In this document: in pieces, positions 36,521 through 46,491 of the stretch
Numbering within the stretch: the first letter of the stretch is position 1
Layout: each line of letters begins with the position of its first letter
The notes under the pieces: generated by a model
What the model saw: only the letters and a program-made list of their open reading frames with translations
Databases searched by the model: none
What the model was told of the DNA's origin: nothing
Translations under genes and position numbers: made by a program
Origin: Streptomyces sp. LaPpAH-108
Lineage (GTDB): Bacteria > Actinomycetota > Actinomycetes > Streptomycetales > Streptomycetaceae
Assembly (NCBI RefSeq): GCF_000373625.1
Contig: NZ_KB891987.1
Location: 1,251,655-1,315,654, forward strand
Length of the DNA: 64,000 bases
Direction: 5' to 3'

Positions 36521-39500
36521 TATACGAACTCGCCAAGGAGTTCGGTGTAGAGAGCAAGGTCGTCATGGCCAAGCTCCAAGAACTCGGTGAATTCGTCCGT
36601 TCGGCGTCTTCGACGATCGAAGCGCCTGTGGTACGTAAGCTGACCGACGCCTTCCAGGGTGGTGGCAACGGCAAGTCCGCCGGCAAGCCCGCCCCGCGCA
36701 AGGCATCCCCCAAGCCCGCCGCGCCCTCTCCGGTGCAGGCGGCGCGTCCGGCTGCTCCGAAGCCGGGCGCCCCCAAGCCGGCCGCGGCCCAGCCCGCCGC
36801 ACCGGCAGCCCCCTCGGCCCCGGCGGCGTCCGCGCCCGCTCCGGGCCCGCGTCCGGTTCCGGGCCCCAAGCCCGCGCCGCGTCCGGCCCCGGCCGCCCCG
36901 GAGTTCACCGCTCCGGCCGCCCAGGCTCCGCAGGCCCCGGCCGCCCAGGCCCCGCAGGCTCCGGCCGAGCGTGGTCCGCGTCCCGGTGGTGCCCGTCCCG
37001 GCGCGCCCAAGCCCGGTGGCCGTCCGGCCCCCGGTCAGGGTGGTCAGGGCCAGGCGTCCCGTCCCGGCCAGGGTGCCCCGCGCCCCGGTGGCCAGGCCCC
37101 GCGCCCCGGCGCCCGTCCGGCCGGTCCCCGTCCGGGCAACAACCCCTTCACCTCCGGTGGTTCCACCGGCATGGCCCGCCCGCAGGCTCCGCGCCCGCAG
37201 GGTGGTCCGCGTCCCGGTGGCGCTCCCGGCGCCGGTCCCCGTCCGCAGGGCCCCGGTGGCCAGGGCGGCGGTCCGCGTCCGCAGGCTCCGGGCGGTTCCC
37301 GTCCGTCGCCCGCCGGTATGCCCCGTCCGCAGGGCGGCCCGCGTCCCGGTGGCGCTCCCGGCGCCGGTCCGCGTCCGAACCCCGGCATGATGCCGCAGCG
37401 TCCCGCTGCCGGTCCGCGTCCCGGCCCCGGCGGCCGTGGTCCGGCCGGTGCCGGTCGTCCCGGCGGCGGCGGTCGCCCGGGTGGCGGCGGCTTCGCCGGT
37501 CGTCCCGGCGGTCCGGGCGGCGGCGGTGCCGGTCGTCCCGGCGGTGGCGGCGGCGGTTTCGCCGGTCGTCCCGGTGGTGGCGGCGGCTTCGGTGGCGGCG
37601 GTGGCCGTCCCGGCTTCGGTGGCCGTCCCGGTGGTCCCGGTGGCCGTGGTGGCACGCAGGGCGCCTTCGGCCGTCCCGGTGGTCCCGCGCGTCGTGGCCG
37701 CAAGTCGAAGCGGCAGAGGCGCCAGGAGTACGAGGCCATGCAGGCCCCGAGCGTCGGCGGCGTGATGCTGCCGCGCGGCAACGGCCAGGCCATCCGCCTG
37801 TCCCGCGGCGCGTCGCTCACCGACTTCGCCGAGAAGATCAACGCCAACCCGGCGTCGCTCGTCGCGGTCATGATGAACCTCGGCGAGATGGTCACGGCCA
37901 CGCAGTCCGTCTCCGACGAGACGCTGCAGCTCCTCGCCGACGAGATGAACTACACGATTCAGATCGTCAGCCCCGAGGAGGAGGACCGCGAGCTGCTCGA
38001 GTCCTTCGACCTGGAGTTCGGCGAGGACGAGGGCACCGAGGAAGACCTGGTCGTCCGTCCGCCGGTCGTGACCGTCATGGGTCACGTCGACCACGGTAAG
38101 ACCCGCCTGCTCGACGCCATCCGCAAGACGAACGTCATCGCGGGCGAGGCCGGTGGCATCACCCAGCACATCGGTGCCTACCAGGTCGCGACCGAGGTCA
38201 ACGACGAAGAGCGCAAGATCACCTTCATCGACACCCCGGGTCACGAGGCGTTCACCGCCATGCGTGCCCGTGGTGCGAAGTCGACCGACATCGCGATCCT
38301 CGTGGTGGCGGCCAACGACGGTGTCATGCCGCAGACGGTCGAGGCCCTGAACCACGCCAAGGCGGCCGGTGTGCCGATCGTGGTCGCGGTCAACAAGATC
38401 GACGTCGAGGGCGCCGACCCGACCAAGGTGCGCGGTCAGCTGACCGAGTACGGCCTGGTGGCCGAGGAGTACGGCGGCGACACCATGTTCGTCGACATCT
38501 CCGCCAAGCAGGGTCTGCACATCGACAGCCTGCTGGAAGCGGTCATCCTGACCGCCGACGCCTCGCTCGACCTGCGGGCCAACCCGCACCAGGACGCGCA
38601 GGGCATCTCGATCGAGTCCCGTCTCGACCGCGGCCGTGGTGCCGTGGCGACGGTCCTCGTCCAGCGAGGCACGCTGCGGGTCGGCGACACGATGGTCGTG
38701 GGCGACGCCTACGGCCGCGTGCGCGCCATGCTCGACGACAACGGCAACAACGTCGCCGAGGCCGGTCCGTCGACGCCGGTCCAGGTCCTGGGCCTGACCA
38801 ACGTCCCGGGCGCCGGTGACAACTTCATCGTGGTGGACGAGGACCGTACGGCCCGTCAGATCGCGGAGAAGCGTGCCGCCCGTGAGCGCAACGCGGCCTT
38901 CGCCAAGCGCACGCGCCGTGTCTCGCTCGAGGACCTGGACAAGGTGCTCAAGGCCGGCGAGGTCCAGCAGCTGAACCTGATCATCAAGGGTGACGCGTCT
39001 GGTTCGGTCGAGGCTCTCGAGTCCTCGCTGCTCCAGCTGGACGTCGGCGAAGAGGTCGACATCCGCGTCCTGCACCGCGGTGTCGGTGCGGTCACGGAGT
39101 CCGACATCGACCTGGCCATGGGCTCCGACGCCATCGTCATCGGCTTCAACGTCCGCGCGGCCGGCCGCGCGGCGCAGATGGCCGAGCGCGAGGGTGTGGA
39201 CGTCCGGTACTACTCGGTCATCTACCAGGCGATCGAGGAGATCGAGGCGGCCCTCAAGGGCATGCTCAAGCCGGAGTACGAAGAGGTCGAGCTGGGTACG
39301 GCGGAGATCCGCGAGGTCTTCAAGTCGTCCAAGCTGGGCAACATCGCCGGTGTCCTCATCCGCTCGGGCGAGGTCAAGCGCAACACCAAGGCCCGCCTGG
39401 TCCGCGACGGCAAGGTCATCGCGGAGAACCTCAACATCGAGGGCCTGCGTCGCTTCAAGGACGACGTCACCGAGATCCGTGAGGGTTACGAGGGTGGTAT

Positions 39501-39579
39501 CAACCTCGGCAACTTCAACGACATCAAGGTGGACGACGTCATCGCGACGTACGAGATGCGCGAGAAGCCGCGGGTGTAA
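36505..39579 (+). CDS. infB: translation initiation factor IF-2
   Basis: 1024-residue GTPase that brings initiator tRNA to the 30S subunit. IF2_N at residues 1-50 ([17 protein letters not shown]) precedes an unusually long low-complexity linker, about 55-400, first Pro/Ala-rich then Gly/Arg/Pro-rich. The G domain has G1 GHVDHGKT at 526-533, G3 DTPGHEAF and G4 NKID, and domains II-IV follow to the C-terminus. GTG start with AAAGGAG. Its 5' leader carries mini-ORFs and alternative hairpins, and a large hairpin follows its stop. Confidence 0.96.
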   Translation: MAKVRVYELAKEFGVESKVVMAKLQELGEFVRSASSTIEAPVVRKLTDAFQGGGNGKSAGKPAPRKASPKPAAPSPVQAARPAAPKPGAPKPAAAQPAAPAAPSAPAASAPAPGPRPVPGPKPAPRPAPAAPEFTAPAAQAPQAPAAQAPQAPAERGPRPGGARPGAPKPGGRPAPGQGGQGQASRPGQGAPRPGGQAPRPGARPAGPRPGNNPFTSGGSTGMARPQAPRPQGGPRPGGAPGAGPRPQGPGGQGGGPRPQAPGGSRPSPAGMPRPQGGPRPGGAPGAGPRPNPGMMPQRPAAGPRPGPGGRGPAGAGRPGGGGRPGGGGFAGRPGGPGGGGAGRPGGGGGGFAGRPGGGGGFGGGGGRPGFGGRPGGPGGRGGTQGAFGRPGGPARRGRKSKRQRRQEYEAMQAPSVGGVMLPRGNGQAIRLSRGASLTDFAEKINANPASLVAVMMNLGEMVTATQSVSDETLQLLADEMNYTIQIVSPEEEDRELLESFDLEFGEDEGTEEDLVVRPPVVTVMGHVDHGKTRLLDAIRKTNVIAGEAGGITQHIGAYQVATEVNDEERKITFIDTPGHEAFTAMRARGAKSTDIAILVVAANDGVMPQTVEALNHAKAAGVPIVVAVNKIDVEGADPTKVRGQLTEYGLVAEEYGGDTMFVDISAKQGLHIDSLLEAVILTADASLDLRANPHQDAQGISIESRLDRGRGAVATVLVQRGTLRVGDTMVVGDAYGRVRAMLDDNGNNVAEAGPSTPVQVLGLTNVPGAGDNFIVVDEDRTARQIAEKRAARERNAAFAKRTRRVSLEDLDKVLKAGEVQQLNLIIKGDASGSVEALESSLLQLDVGEEVDIRVLHRGVGAVTESDIDLAMGSDAIVIGFNVRAAGRAAQMAEREGVDVRYYSVIYQAIEEIEAALKGMLKPEYEEVELGTAEIREVFKSSKLGNIAGVLIRSGEVKRNTKARLVRDGKVIAENLNIEGLRRFKDDVTEIREGYEGGINLGNFNDIKVDDVIATYEMREKPRV

Positions 39580-39595
39580 TCGCGGTTAGGCTGCC

Positions 39596-39631
39596 GCTGG
39601 CCGACGGGACTTCCGGGTTCCGTCGGCCAGC
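39596..39631 (+). terminator. infB terminator hairpin
   Basis: Perfect 12-bp inverted repeat GCTGGCCGACGG with CCGTCGGCCAGC and a 12-nt loop, 16 bp after the stop codon. Confidence 0.75.
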
Positions 39632-39640
39632 GCGCCGTTC

Positions 39641-39807
39641 CTGGGGGCTCCGCCCCCAGACCCCCCTCGCCCACCCAACCCCGCCCGTCTCGGTAGGTGG
39701 AAAGGGCACCCTGTCCGACTCGCTCGGCTGAACAGGGTGCGTTCTCATCCAACCGAGACGGGCGGGGTTGGGTGGGCAAACGGGGGTCCGGGGGCGGAGC
39801 CCCCGGG
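39641..39807. repeat. nested inverted-repeat element after infB
   Basis: Three symmetric layers are centred on about 39723. The outer arms (GGGGCTCCGCCCCCAGACCCCC near 39643 against its near-complement ending at 39805) differ at one base. The middle arms, 39670-39694 and 39752-39776, are a perfect 25-bp inverted repeat. The inner arms GCACCCTGT and ACAGGGTGC are at 39706-39714 and 39732-39740. The left outer arm also folds alone as CTGGGGGC-TCC-GCCCCCAG. With the terminator it fills the 356-bp gap 39580-39935, which has no gene. Confidence 0.85.
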
Positions 39808-39935
39808 ACAGGACCGCAGCCCACAGGGCCGTAAACCCTGTCGAGCGACCGGCACGTACGCGGTACGGTTCTTGAAGCCCCCGTCCACACGGACCCGGGC
39901 CACCGATCCCGTACCGGCGGGTGAACCGGCTGCAC

Positions 39936-40229
39936 ATGTACGTGGGGACTCTGTCCTTCGACCTCCTCCTCGGCGACGTCCACTCGCTGAAGGAGAAGCG
40001 CTCCGTCGTCCGCCCGATCGTCGCCGAACTCCAGCGGAAGTACGCCGTGAGCGCGGCCGAGGTGGACCACACGGACCTCCACCGCCGGGCCCTGATCGGC
40101 CTCGCGGCGGTGTCCGGCGACGCGGCGCACCTCACCGACGTACTGGACCGGTGCGAGCGCCTGGTCGCCGCCCGCCCCGAAGTGGAGCTGCTGTCCGTAC
40201 GACGCAAGTTCCACGGCGACGACGACTGA
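39936..40229 (+). CDS. DUF503 family protein
   Basis: 97 residues. MYVGTLSFDLLLGDVHSLKEKRSVVRP is the conserved opening of the DUF503 (YlxP) family, and VELLSVRRKFHGDDD closes it. YlxP-like proteins sit between infB and rbfA in many Gram-positive bacteria and are thought to help ribosome assembly. The ATG at 39936 was chosen; a GTG 15 bases upstream is in frame. It is split from infB by a terminator and a nested repeat, so it may use its own promoter. Confidence 0.85.
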   Translation: MYVGTLSFDLLLGDVHSLKEKRSVVRPIVAELQRKYAVSAAEVDHTDLHRRALIGLAAVSGDAAHLTDVLDRCERLVAARPEVELLSVRRKFHGDDD

Positions 40230-40269
40230 CCACAGAACGTTAGAAGAAGAAAGAACGGGAGACGGACCA

Positions 40270-40722
40270 GTGGCCGACAACGCTCGGGCGAAAAGGCTGG
40301 CGGACCTCATCCGCGAGGTGGTGGCCCAGAAGCTGCAGCGCGGGATCAAGGACCCCCGGCTCGGCTCGCACGTCACCATCACGGACACCCGGGTCACGGG
40401 TGACCTGCGGGAGGCGACCGTCTTCTACACGGTCTACGGCGACGACGAGGAGCGGGCGGCAGCCGCCGCCGGTCTGGAGAGCGCCAAGGGCGTCCTGCGC
40501 TCCGAGGTCGGCCGCGCGGCCGGCATCAAGTTCACGCCGACGCTGACCTTCGTCGCGGACGCCCTGCCGGACACGGCCCGCAACATCGAGGATCTCCTCG
40601 ACCGGGCCCGGCAGTCCGACGCCCAGGTGCGCGAGGCGTCCGCGGGCGCCGCGTACGCCGGTGGCGCGGACCCGTACCGCAAGCCGGAGTCCGACGACGA
40701 GACGGACGACACCGCCGAATGA
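40270..40722 (+). CDS. rbfA: 30S ribosome-binding factor RbfA
   Basis: 150 residues. It binds pre-30S subunits and aids 16S rRNA 5'-end maturation. KRLADLIREVVAQKLQRGIKDPRLG starts the KH-like fold and VTITDTRVTGDLREATVFYTVYGDD continues it. The C-terminal extension is acidic and probably disordered. GTG start with GGGAGACGG upstream. Its stop overlaps the truB start (ATGA). Confidence 0.93.
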   Translation: MADNARAKRLADLIREVVAQKLQRGIKDPRLGSHVTITDTRVTGDLREATVFYTVYGDDEERAAAAAGLESAKGVLRSEVGRAAGIKFTPTLTFVADALPDTARNIEDLLDRARQSDAQVREASAGAAYAGGADPYRKPESDDETDDTAE

Positions 40723-41624
40723 GCAGCAAGCCCACCCCGCCCGACGGCCTTGTCATCGTGGACAAGCCGTCGGGCTTCACCTCGCACGACGTGGTCGCCA
40801 AGATGCGCGGGATCGCCCGGACCCGCCGCGTCGGCCACGCCGGCACCCTCGACCCGATGGCCACCGGTGTCCTCGTCCTCGGTGTGGAGCGCGCGACCAA
40901 GCTCCTCGGGCATCTCGCCCTCACCGAGAAGGAGTACCTGGGCACCATCCGCCTGGGCCAGAACACCGTCACCGACGACGCCGAGGGGGAGATCACCTCT
41001 TCCGCCGACGCCTCCAAGGTGACCCGGGACGCCATCGACGCGGGCATCGCCAAGCTGACCGGCGAGATCATGCAGGTCCCGTCCAAGGTCAGCGCCATCA
41101 AGATCGACGGCGTCCGGTCTTACAAGCGCGCCCGTGAGGGCGAGGAGTTCGAGATCCCGGCTCGCCCGGTGACCGTCTCGTCCTTCGCGGTCTACGACGT
41201 GCGCGACGCGGTCGCCGAGGACGGCACCCCGGTGCTCGACCTGGTCGTCTCCGTGGTCTGCTCCTCCGGCACCTACATCCGCGCGCTCGCCCGCGACCTG
41301 GGCGCCGACCTGGGCGTCGGCGGCCACCTGACCGCGCTGCGCCGTACGCGCGTCGGGCCGTACAAGATCGACTCCGCTAAGACGCTCGACCAGCTCCAGA
41401 CCGAGCTGACCGTGATGCCGATCGCCGAGGCCGCCACGGCCGCCTTCCCGCGCTGGAAGGTCGACACCAAGCGCGCCCGGCTGCTGCGCAACGGCGTCCG
41501 CCTGGAGATGCCCGACGAGTACGCGGGCGCCGGTCCCGTCGCCGTGTTCGACCCCGAGGGCACCTTCCTCGCCCTGGTCGAGGCGCACAAGGGCAAGGCG
41601 AAGAGCCTCGCCGTCTTCGGCTGA
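40719..41624 (+). CDS. truB: tRNA pseudouridine(55) synthase TruB
   Basis: 301 residues. It makes pseudouridine 55 in the T-loop of tRNAs. KPSGFTSHDVVAKMRGIAR is the N-terminal signature, and the catalytic Asp is in HAGTLDPMATGVLVLG. The middle segment SGTYIRALARDLGADLGVGG is also diagnostic. The C-terminal PUA-like domain ends at VEAHKGKAKSLAVFG. ATGA overlap with rbfA implies coupled translation. Confidence 0.95.
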   Translation: MSSKPTPPDGLVIVDKPSGFTSHDVVAKMRGIARTRRVGHAGTLDPMATGVLVLGVERATKLLGHLALTEKEYLGTIRLGQNTVTDDAEGEITSSADASKVTRDAIDAGIAKLTGEIMQVPSKVSAIKIDGVRSYKRAREGEEFEIPARPVTVSSFAVYDVRDAVAEDGTPVLDLVVSVVCSSGTYIRALARDLGADLGVGGHLTALRRTRVGPYKIDSAKTLDQLQTELTVMPIAEAATAAFPRWKVDTKRARLLRNGVRLEMPDEYAGAGPVAVFDPEGTFLALVEAHKGKAKSLAVFG

Positions 41625-41658
41625 GCCGAGGACCGCTCACGGACTCCCGGGTGTGTGC

Positions 41659-41706
41659 CCGTGGAGCGGCGGCCACGGGGTACGTGCCACACCCGCCGCT
41701 CCACGG
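41659..41706 (+). terminator. truB terminator
   Basis: Perfect 14-bp inverted repeat CCGTGGAGCGGCGG with CCGCCGCTCCACGG and a 20-nt loop, 34 bp after truB. Confidence 0.7.
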
Positions 41707-41893
41707 TCCCCCCTGGGTTCCCCCACCCCTAGGGTCTGTCCAGTCGGACCCGTTCATTCACCCGTCCGGGCAGGCGCTCGGAGTGAATCGGGGGAGCTTT
41801 AGGGGGCGCTTTCGTCTCGCGGCCTTCTCCGGTGATCATCACGCCCCTACCGTCTAGGGAAAGGGCGCGGGCACACGGGCGGGAGGTACGGCG

Positions 41894-44800
41894 ATGGACC
41901 AGCTCGTCCGGATCGACGACCCCGACGGCCGCCCCCGGGGCGTCGGCTTCCTCGCCGACCACCACGGCACCCTCCTCACCAGTCACGAGGCCGTCGACGG
42001 CCTCACCCGGCTCGCCCTGTGCGCCCCCGACGGCCGCACCACCACGGCCGGGCCCGACGCCGTCATCCCGCTGCCCGAGCTGGGCCTCGCCCTCGTCCGC
42101 ACCGAGGGCCTGGACGTACGGCCGCTGCCGCTGACCGTGCGGGACCGCACCGACGCGGGCACCTATGTCCGGCTCGCCGCGGGCTGCTGGCGCGAGGCCC
42201 GGGTGCTCACCACCACCCCGGTCACCTACGCCGCCCGCGACGGCGACCGCCGCCTGGACGCCCTGGAACTGGCGATCGGCACCGCGGGCCGCGACGCCCT
42301 GCGCCCCGGCGGCGGCGCGACCGGCGGCCCCGTGCTCGACGCCCGCACCGGCGCGGTCCTCGGCGTCCTCGGCACCACCCTGCGCTCCGAGCGCGCCGAG
42401 CGGGGCTTCGCCGTCCCGGTGCGCCCCGCCCCCGCCGACCGCGCCCTCGCCGCCCTCCTCGCCCGCAACGCGGCCACCGTGCCCGCCTACGGCGCCGACC
42501 TCAACCCCGCCGCCGTCCTCGAACTCACCGGCACCGTCCTGACCGTCGACGGTCCGCCCCTCGCCGAGGACGTGGAACCGGTGGAACGGGCCGCCGTGGC
42601 ACGGGAGTTGGCGGACTCCATCGAAGGCCCCCACCCGGTGCTCGCGCTCACCGGGGCGCCCGGCAGCGGCCGTACGACCCAGCTCGCCGCCCTCGCCGTA
42701 CGCCGCCACCGGGACGCGACCCCCGCGCCCGCCCTCTGGCTGCGCGGCGCCGATCTGCGCGGCGGCGACGACTGCCTGGCCGACGCCGCCCACCGGGCGC
42801 TGCGGCGCGTCGGCGTGCCCGTCTGCGGGGGCGAGCCCGGCGATCTCGACCCCGGCCGGGTGGCCCGCATCGCCGCCGGGTCCGGACACCCGCTGCTGCT
42901 CCTGCTCGACGACCCCGAGGAGATGCCGCCCGCGCTGGCCCGGCGGCTGCCCGAGTGGACCCGGTCCACGCTGGCCTGGCTGCGCGAGAGCGGGACGCGG
43001 CTGGTGATCGGCTGCCGGGAGGAGTTCTGGGAGGAGTACGCGGAGCACTGGGAGCCGGACACCCCGGAGAGCGCCGCGCCGCCGCGCGTACGGCTCGCCG
43101 GATTCACCCCCGGGGAGGCCCGCCTCGCCCGCTCCCGGCACGGTGTCCCGGAGGGCGCCCTCGCCGGGCGCGACGCCCGGCACCCGCTCGCCCTGCGCCT
43201 GCTCGCCGACGTGCGGGCCGCCCTGCCCGGCGTACAAGGCCACGGACCCGTGGACCGGCACGAGGTGTTCGCCGCCCACCTGGACCTGATGTGCCTGCGC
43301 GTCGCCGTCCACCTCACCGCCGGGCAGGGAGTGGGCGGCACGGCCGTACGACGGCTCGCCACCCGGGTGGCCGGGCAGGTGCACGAGGCCGCGCGGCGTG
43401 CGCTCGGGAGCGGGACGGGCGCGCTCGACCGGAAGACGTTCGAGGCGCTGTTCCCGCCCGGACCCGCGCCCGCCCGGCTCGGCGGTGGCTCCGGCTGGGC
43501 CTCCGCCGTCCTGGTCGAAGGGCTTCTGAAGCCCACCGGCACCGGCTACCGCTTCGCCCGCACCGAGCTGTCCGACTGGCTCCAGGGCAGCCATCTCGAC
43601 CTGGAGGCGGCCCTGGACGTGCTGGTGCACCGCCCGCGCGGATCCGCCCCCGTCGCCGTACCGCACCACCGCGCGGGCCCCGTGGTCCAGGCGCTGCTGC
43701 TGCTCGGCCGCAGGCGCGGGGCCCGGCTGCTCGCCTTCCGGCTGCGGGAGCTGGCCGACACCCTGGACGCGGACCCGACCTCCTGGTGGGCGGCCCGGCT
43801 GCTCTCCCGGACCCTGCTCGACGTGCCCGATGCGACGCCGTACCGCGAGGTGCTGCGCCATCTCGCCGGGCGGGTCGTCGCCTGGCGGCACGGGCGGCGC
43901 CCGGTGCCCGCCGACCTCGGGCCCGCCTTCTGGGCCGCGCTGCCGCTGCCCCCTGCCGAGCGGTTCGCGCTGCTGCGGGAGCTGGTGCTCGCGGACCGGG
44001 ACACCGAGGAGGCGGGCCGGGGCGAGCGCTATCTCGACGCGGCGGCCCGGCTGCTGGCCGCCGACCCGGCCGCCGTACAGCCCCAGCTCACCCGCTGGTT
44101 CGAGGACGAACGCCCGCTGCCCGCCACCCCGGACGCCACCGTGGCCACCGCCGCGCAGGCCCTGCTGCACACCCACCGCCACGGCGCGCTGGACGCGCTG
44201 GCCGAGGCCCTGGCCGACAGCGGCCACCGGCGGGCCGACGAACTCCTCGCCGTCCTCGCCGAGGACGAACCCTCTGCCGCCTGCCGCGCCGCGGACCGCT
44301 GGGCGCGCGACGAACGCCCCGCCCGCCGCGCGGCGGCCACCGCCCTAGCCCTGCGTGCCGCCCCGCACGCCCGCACCCCGGACGACCGCGCCCTGCTGCG
44401 CCGCACCGCCCGCGCGCTGCTCGCCCGCCCCGCCGACCGGGACCTGCACGGCGGCGCCCTCGCCCTCCTGGTCCGCGACCCGCACACCCGCGAGGAGCAG
44501 CTGCCGGAGACGCTGCGCCGCTTCGCCGACGGCGACCTCGGCATTCCCGCCGCCGCCCTGCTGCCCGCCCTGGCCACCCACCCCGATCCGGTCCTCGGCG
44601 CCTTCCGCGCCCGGCTGCGCGGCGGCGGCCCGGACACCGCGCGGACGCTGCGCACGCTCGCGGACGTCACCGGTCCCGCGCTGGTCCACCGGGTCGCCGC
44701 CCTGGTCCGGGAGACGGTCGCACCGGGCGCGGACAGCGCCGCTTCCATGGCCGCGTACGTCGCCCGCCGTCTCGCCCAGGGCCCGACGGCCCGCCCCGAG

Positions 44801-45247
44801 CTGCTGCCCCTGGTGGGCGGTCTGCTCGGCACGGGCGCCGAACCGGTCCGTACGGCCCTCGCCACGGTGCTCGCCACGCCGGGCGAGACGGCGGCCGGGC
44901 CGCTGCGGCGCGAGCTGCTGGACCTGCTGTTCGCCCACGAACGGGAACCGGCCGTGCTGCTCGCGGCGGCCCGCGCGGCCGTCCGTCACCTGGGAGACGA
45001 CGACGGCGGCGACGGCGAGGCCGAGGCGCGCGGGCTGCTGCACCGCACCGGCCTGCTGTGCGGCCGTACGCCCGAGGGCGCCGCCCGTTTCGACGACTGC
45101 CTGGCGGACCTCGCCGAAGAGGTGCCCGGTCTGGCCGCGCGACTGGCCCGCTGGTTCACCGAGGCCCCCGAGGACTGGGCCGCACTGCCCGGCCCCGGGG
45201 CCCGGCGCGCGATCGAGAGCGCGGCCGGGAGGCACGTACCGGCGTGA
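41894..45247 (+). CDS. pseudo-trypsin domain fused to a P-loop NTPase and helical repeats
   Basis: 1117 residues. The first 180 have the layout of a trypsin-like domain: GVGFLADHHGTLLTSHEAV with a His at 31 as in the catalytic site, then GLALVRTEG where an Asp-containing DLAL-type motif is expected, then GGGATGGPVLD where GxSGGP is expected, so the nucleophile is Thr143. A P-loop follows (GAPGSGRT at about 254-261; Walker B LLLLLDDPEE near 340). The rest to the end is Ala/Leu/Arg-rich and helical, likely HEAT- or TPR-like. This resembles STAND-type signalling NTPases with a protease effector. Start ATG has GGGAGGT. Its biological role is unknown. Confidence 0.75.
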   Translation: MDQLVRIDDPDGRPRGVGFLADHHGTLLTSHEAVDGLTRLALCAPDGRTTTAGPDAVIPLPELGLALVRTEGLDVRPLPLTVRDRTDAGTYVRLAAGCWREARVLTTTPVTYAARDGDRRLDALELAIGTAGRDALRPGGGATGGPVLDARTGAVLGVLGTTLRSERAERGFAVPVRPAPADRALAALLARNAATVPAYGADLNPAAVLELTGTVLTVDGPPLAEDVEPVERAAVARELADSIEGPHPVLALTGAPGSGRTTQLAALAVRRHRDATPAPALWLRGADLRGGDDCLADAAHRALRRVGVPVCGGEPGDLDPGRVARIAAGSGHPLLLLLDDPEEMPPALARRLPEWTRSTLAWLRESGTRLVIGCREEFWEEYAEHWEPDTPESAAPPRVRLAGFTPGEARLARSRHGVPEGALAGRDARHPLALRLLADVRAALPGVQGHGPVDRHEVFAAHLDLMCLRVAVHLTAGQGVGGTAVRRLATRVAGQVHEAARRALGSGTGALDRKTFEALFPPGPAPARLGGGSGWASAVLVEGLLKPTGTGYRFARTELSDWLQGSHLDLEAALDVLVHRPRGSAPVAVPHHRAGPVVQALLLLGRRRGARLLAFRLRELADTLDADPTSWWAARLLSRTLLDVPDATPYREVLRHLAGRVVAWRHGRRPVPADLGPAFWAALPLPPAERFALLRELVLADRDTEEAGRGERYLDAAARLLAADPAAVQPQLTRWFEDERPLPATPDATVATAAQALLHTHRHGALDALAEALADSGHRRADELLAVLAEDEPSAACRAADRWARDERPARRAAATALALRAAPHARTPDDRALLRRTARALLARPADRDLHGGALALLVRDPHTREEQLPETLRRFADGDLGIPAAALLPALATHPDPVLGAFRARLRGGGPDTARTLRTLADVTGPALVHRVAALVRETVAPGADSAASMAAYVARRLAQGPTARPELLPLVGGLLGTGAEPVRTALATVLATPGETAAGPLRRELLDLLFAHEREPAVLLAAARAAVRHLGDDDGGDGEAEARGLLHRTGLLCGRTPEGAARFDDCLADLAEEVPGLAARLARWFTEAPEDWAALPGPGARRAIESAAGRHVPA

Positions 45248-45435
45248 GCCCGGCCGCGTGCGCGCGTACCTCGGGCGGGGTCTCGTACGTGCGTCCGGTC
45301 ACAGCGCCCGGCCGATGCGGGGCGCGGGCGGGCGGCATGGCACCCTTAGACCTGCACAAGAGGTCAAGGACGGAGACCGGGATCTGCGCGGCAGGTCCAC
45401 GGTGGACACGGACACGGGTTCGAGGAGCGGTCACA

Positions 45436-46383
45436 GTGCAGCGCTGGCGTGGCTTGGAGGACATCCCCCAGGACTGGGGGCGCAGCGTCGTCACCATCGG
45501 GTCCTACGACGGAGTCCACCGCGGCCACCAGTTGATCATCGAGCACGCCGTCGACCGCGCCCGGAAGCTGGGCGTCCCGGCCGTCGTGGTCACCTTCGAC
45601 CCGCACCCCAGCGAGGTCGTGCGCCCGGGCAGCCACCCCCCGCTGCTCGCCCCGCACCACCGCCGGGCCGAACTGATGGCCGAGCTGGGCGTGGACGCGG
45701 TCCTGGTGCTGCCCTTCACCACCGAGTTCTCGCAGCTCTCCCCGGCCGACTTCGTGGTCAAGGTGCTGGTGGACAAGCTGCACGCCAAGGCGGTCGTGGA
45801 GGGCCCGAACTTCCGCTTCGGGTACCGCGCGGCGGGCACCGTGGACTTCCTCGCCGAGCAGGGCAAGGTCTACGACTACGACGTGGAGGTCGTCGACCTG
45901 CACCTCACCGGTGAGGCGGGCGGCGGAGCGCCGTTCTCCTCCACGCTGACCCGGCGCCTGATCGCCGAGGGCGACCTGGCCGGGGCCCGCGAGATCCTGG
46001 GCCGTCCGCACCGGGTGGAGGGCGTGGTCGTGCGCGGCGCCCAGCGCGGCCGTGACCTGGGCTTCCCCACCGCCAACGTCGAGACCCTGCCGCACACCGC
46101 CATCCCGGCCGACGGCGTCTACGCCGGGTATCTGCACTGCCTGGGCGAGGCGATGCCGGCCGCGATCTCCGTCGGCACCAACCCGCAGTTCGACGGCACC
46201 GAGCGCACGGTGGAGGCGTACGCCATCGACCGGGTCGGCCTCGACCTGTACGGGCTGCATGTCGCGGTGGACTTCCTGGCGTATGTGCGCGGGCAGGCCA
46301 AGTTCGACTCGCTGGAGGCCCTGCTGGAGCAGATGGGGCGGGACGTGGAGCGGTGCCGGGAGATCGTGGCGGCGGAGGCGTAA
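45436..46383 (+). CDS. ribF: bifunctional riboflavin kinase/FAD synthetase RibF
   Basis: 315 residues. The N-terminal FMN adenylyltransferase domain shows GSYDGVHRGHQLII and VTFDPHPSEVVRP; the C-terminal kinase domain shows GRDLGFPTANVE and DGVYAGYLHC. It makes FMN and FAD from riboflavin. GTG start with CGAGGAGCG upstream; the frame is open further back only because it crosses the preceding gene. It converges on the EspI-like gene across a strong hairpin. Confidence 0.94.
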   Translation: MQRWRGLEDIPQDWGRSVVTIGSYDGVHRGHQLIIEHAVDRARKLGVPAVVVTFDPHPSEVVRPGSHPPLLAPHHRRAELMAELGVDAVLVLPFTTEFSQLSPADFVVKVLVDKLHAKAVVEGPNFRFGYRAAGTVDFLAEQGKVYDYDVEVVDLHLTGEAGGGAPFSSTLTRRLIAEGDLAGAREILGRPHRVEGVVVRGAQRGRDLGFPTANVETLPHTAIPADGVYAGYLHCLGEAMPAAISVGTNPQFDGTERTVEAYAIDRVGLDLYGLHVAVDFLAYVRGQAKFDSLEALLEQMGRDVERCREIVAAEA

Positions 46384-46440
46384 CGCCGGGGCGCGCGGGA
46401 GGCCCGGAAGGCTCGGGCACTCGGGACACTTGGGACATGA

Positions 46441-46468
46441 AAGGGCGGCCGGTTTCCCGGCCGCCCTT
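46441..46468. terminator. bidirectional terminator between ribF and the EspI-like gene
   Basis: AAGGGCGGCCGG with CCGGCCGCCCTT, a perfect 12-bp stem with a 4-nt loop, flanked by A and T runs on both sides. It fits intrinsic termination in both directions and lies between two convergent genes. Confidence 0.85.
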
Positions 46469-46491
46469 TTCCGTGCCTTCTGCTTTCCGCG

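Noticed and set aside
37000..37700. Repeat or phase-variable DNA inside infB
   Set aside because: The repetition is imperfect and preserves the Gly/Arg/Pro-rich linker typical of actinobacterial IF-2.
36481..39075. 864-codon minus-strand frame opposite infB with a Thr/Gly/Ala-rich middle
   Set aside because: The composition mirrors the low-complexity IF-2 linker in antisense. Not a gene.
41729..44227. 832-codon minus-strand frame opposite the trypsin-NTPase gene
   Set aside because: Shadow frame; the plus-strand protein has a clear start, P-loop and protease-like motifs.
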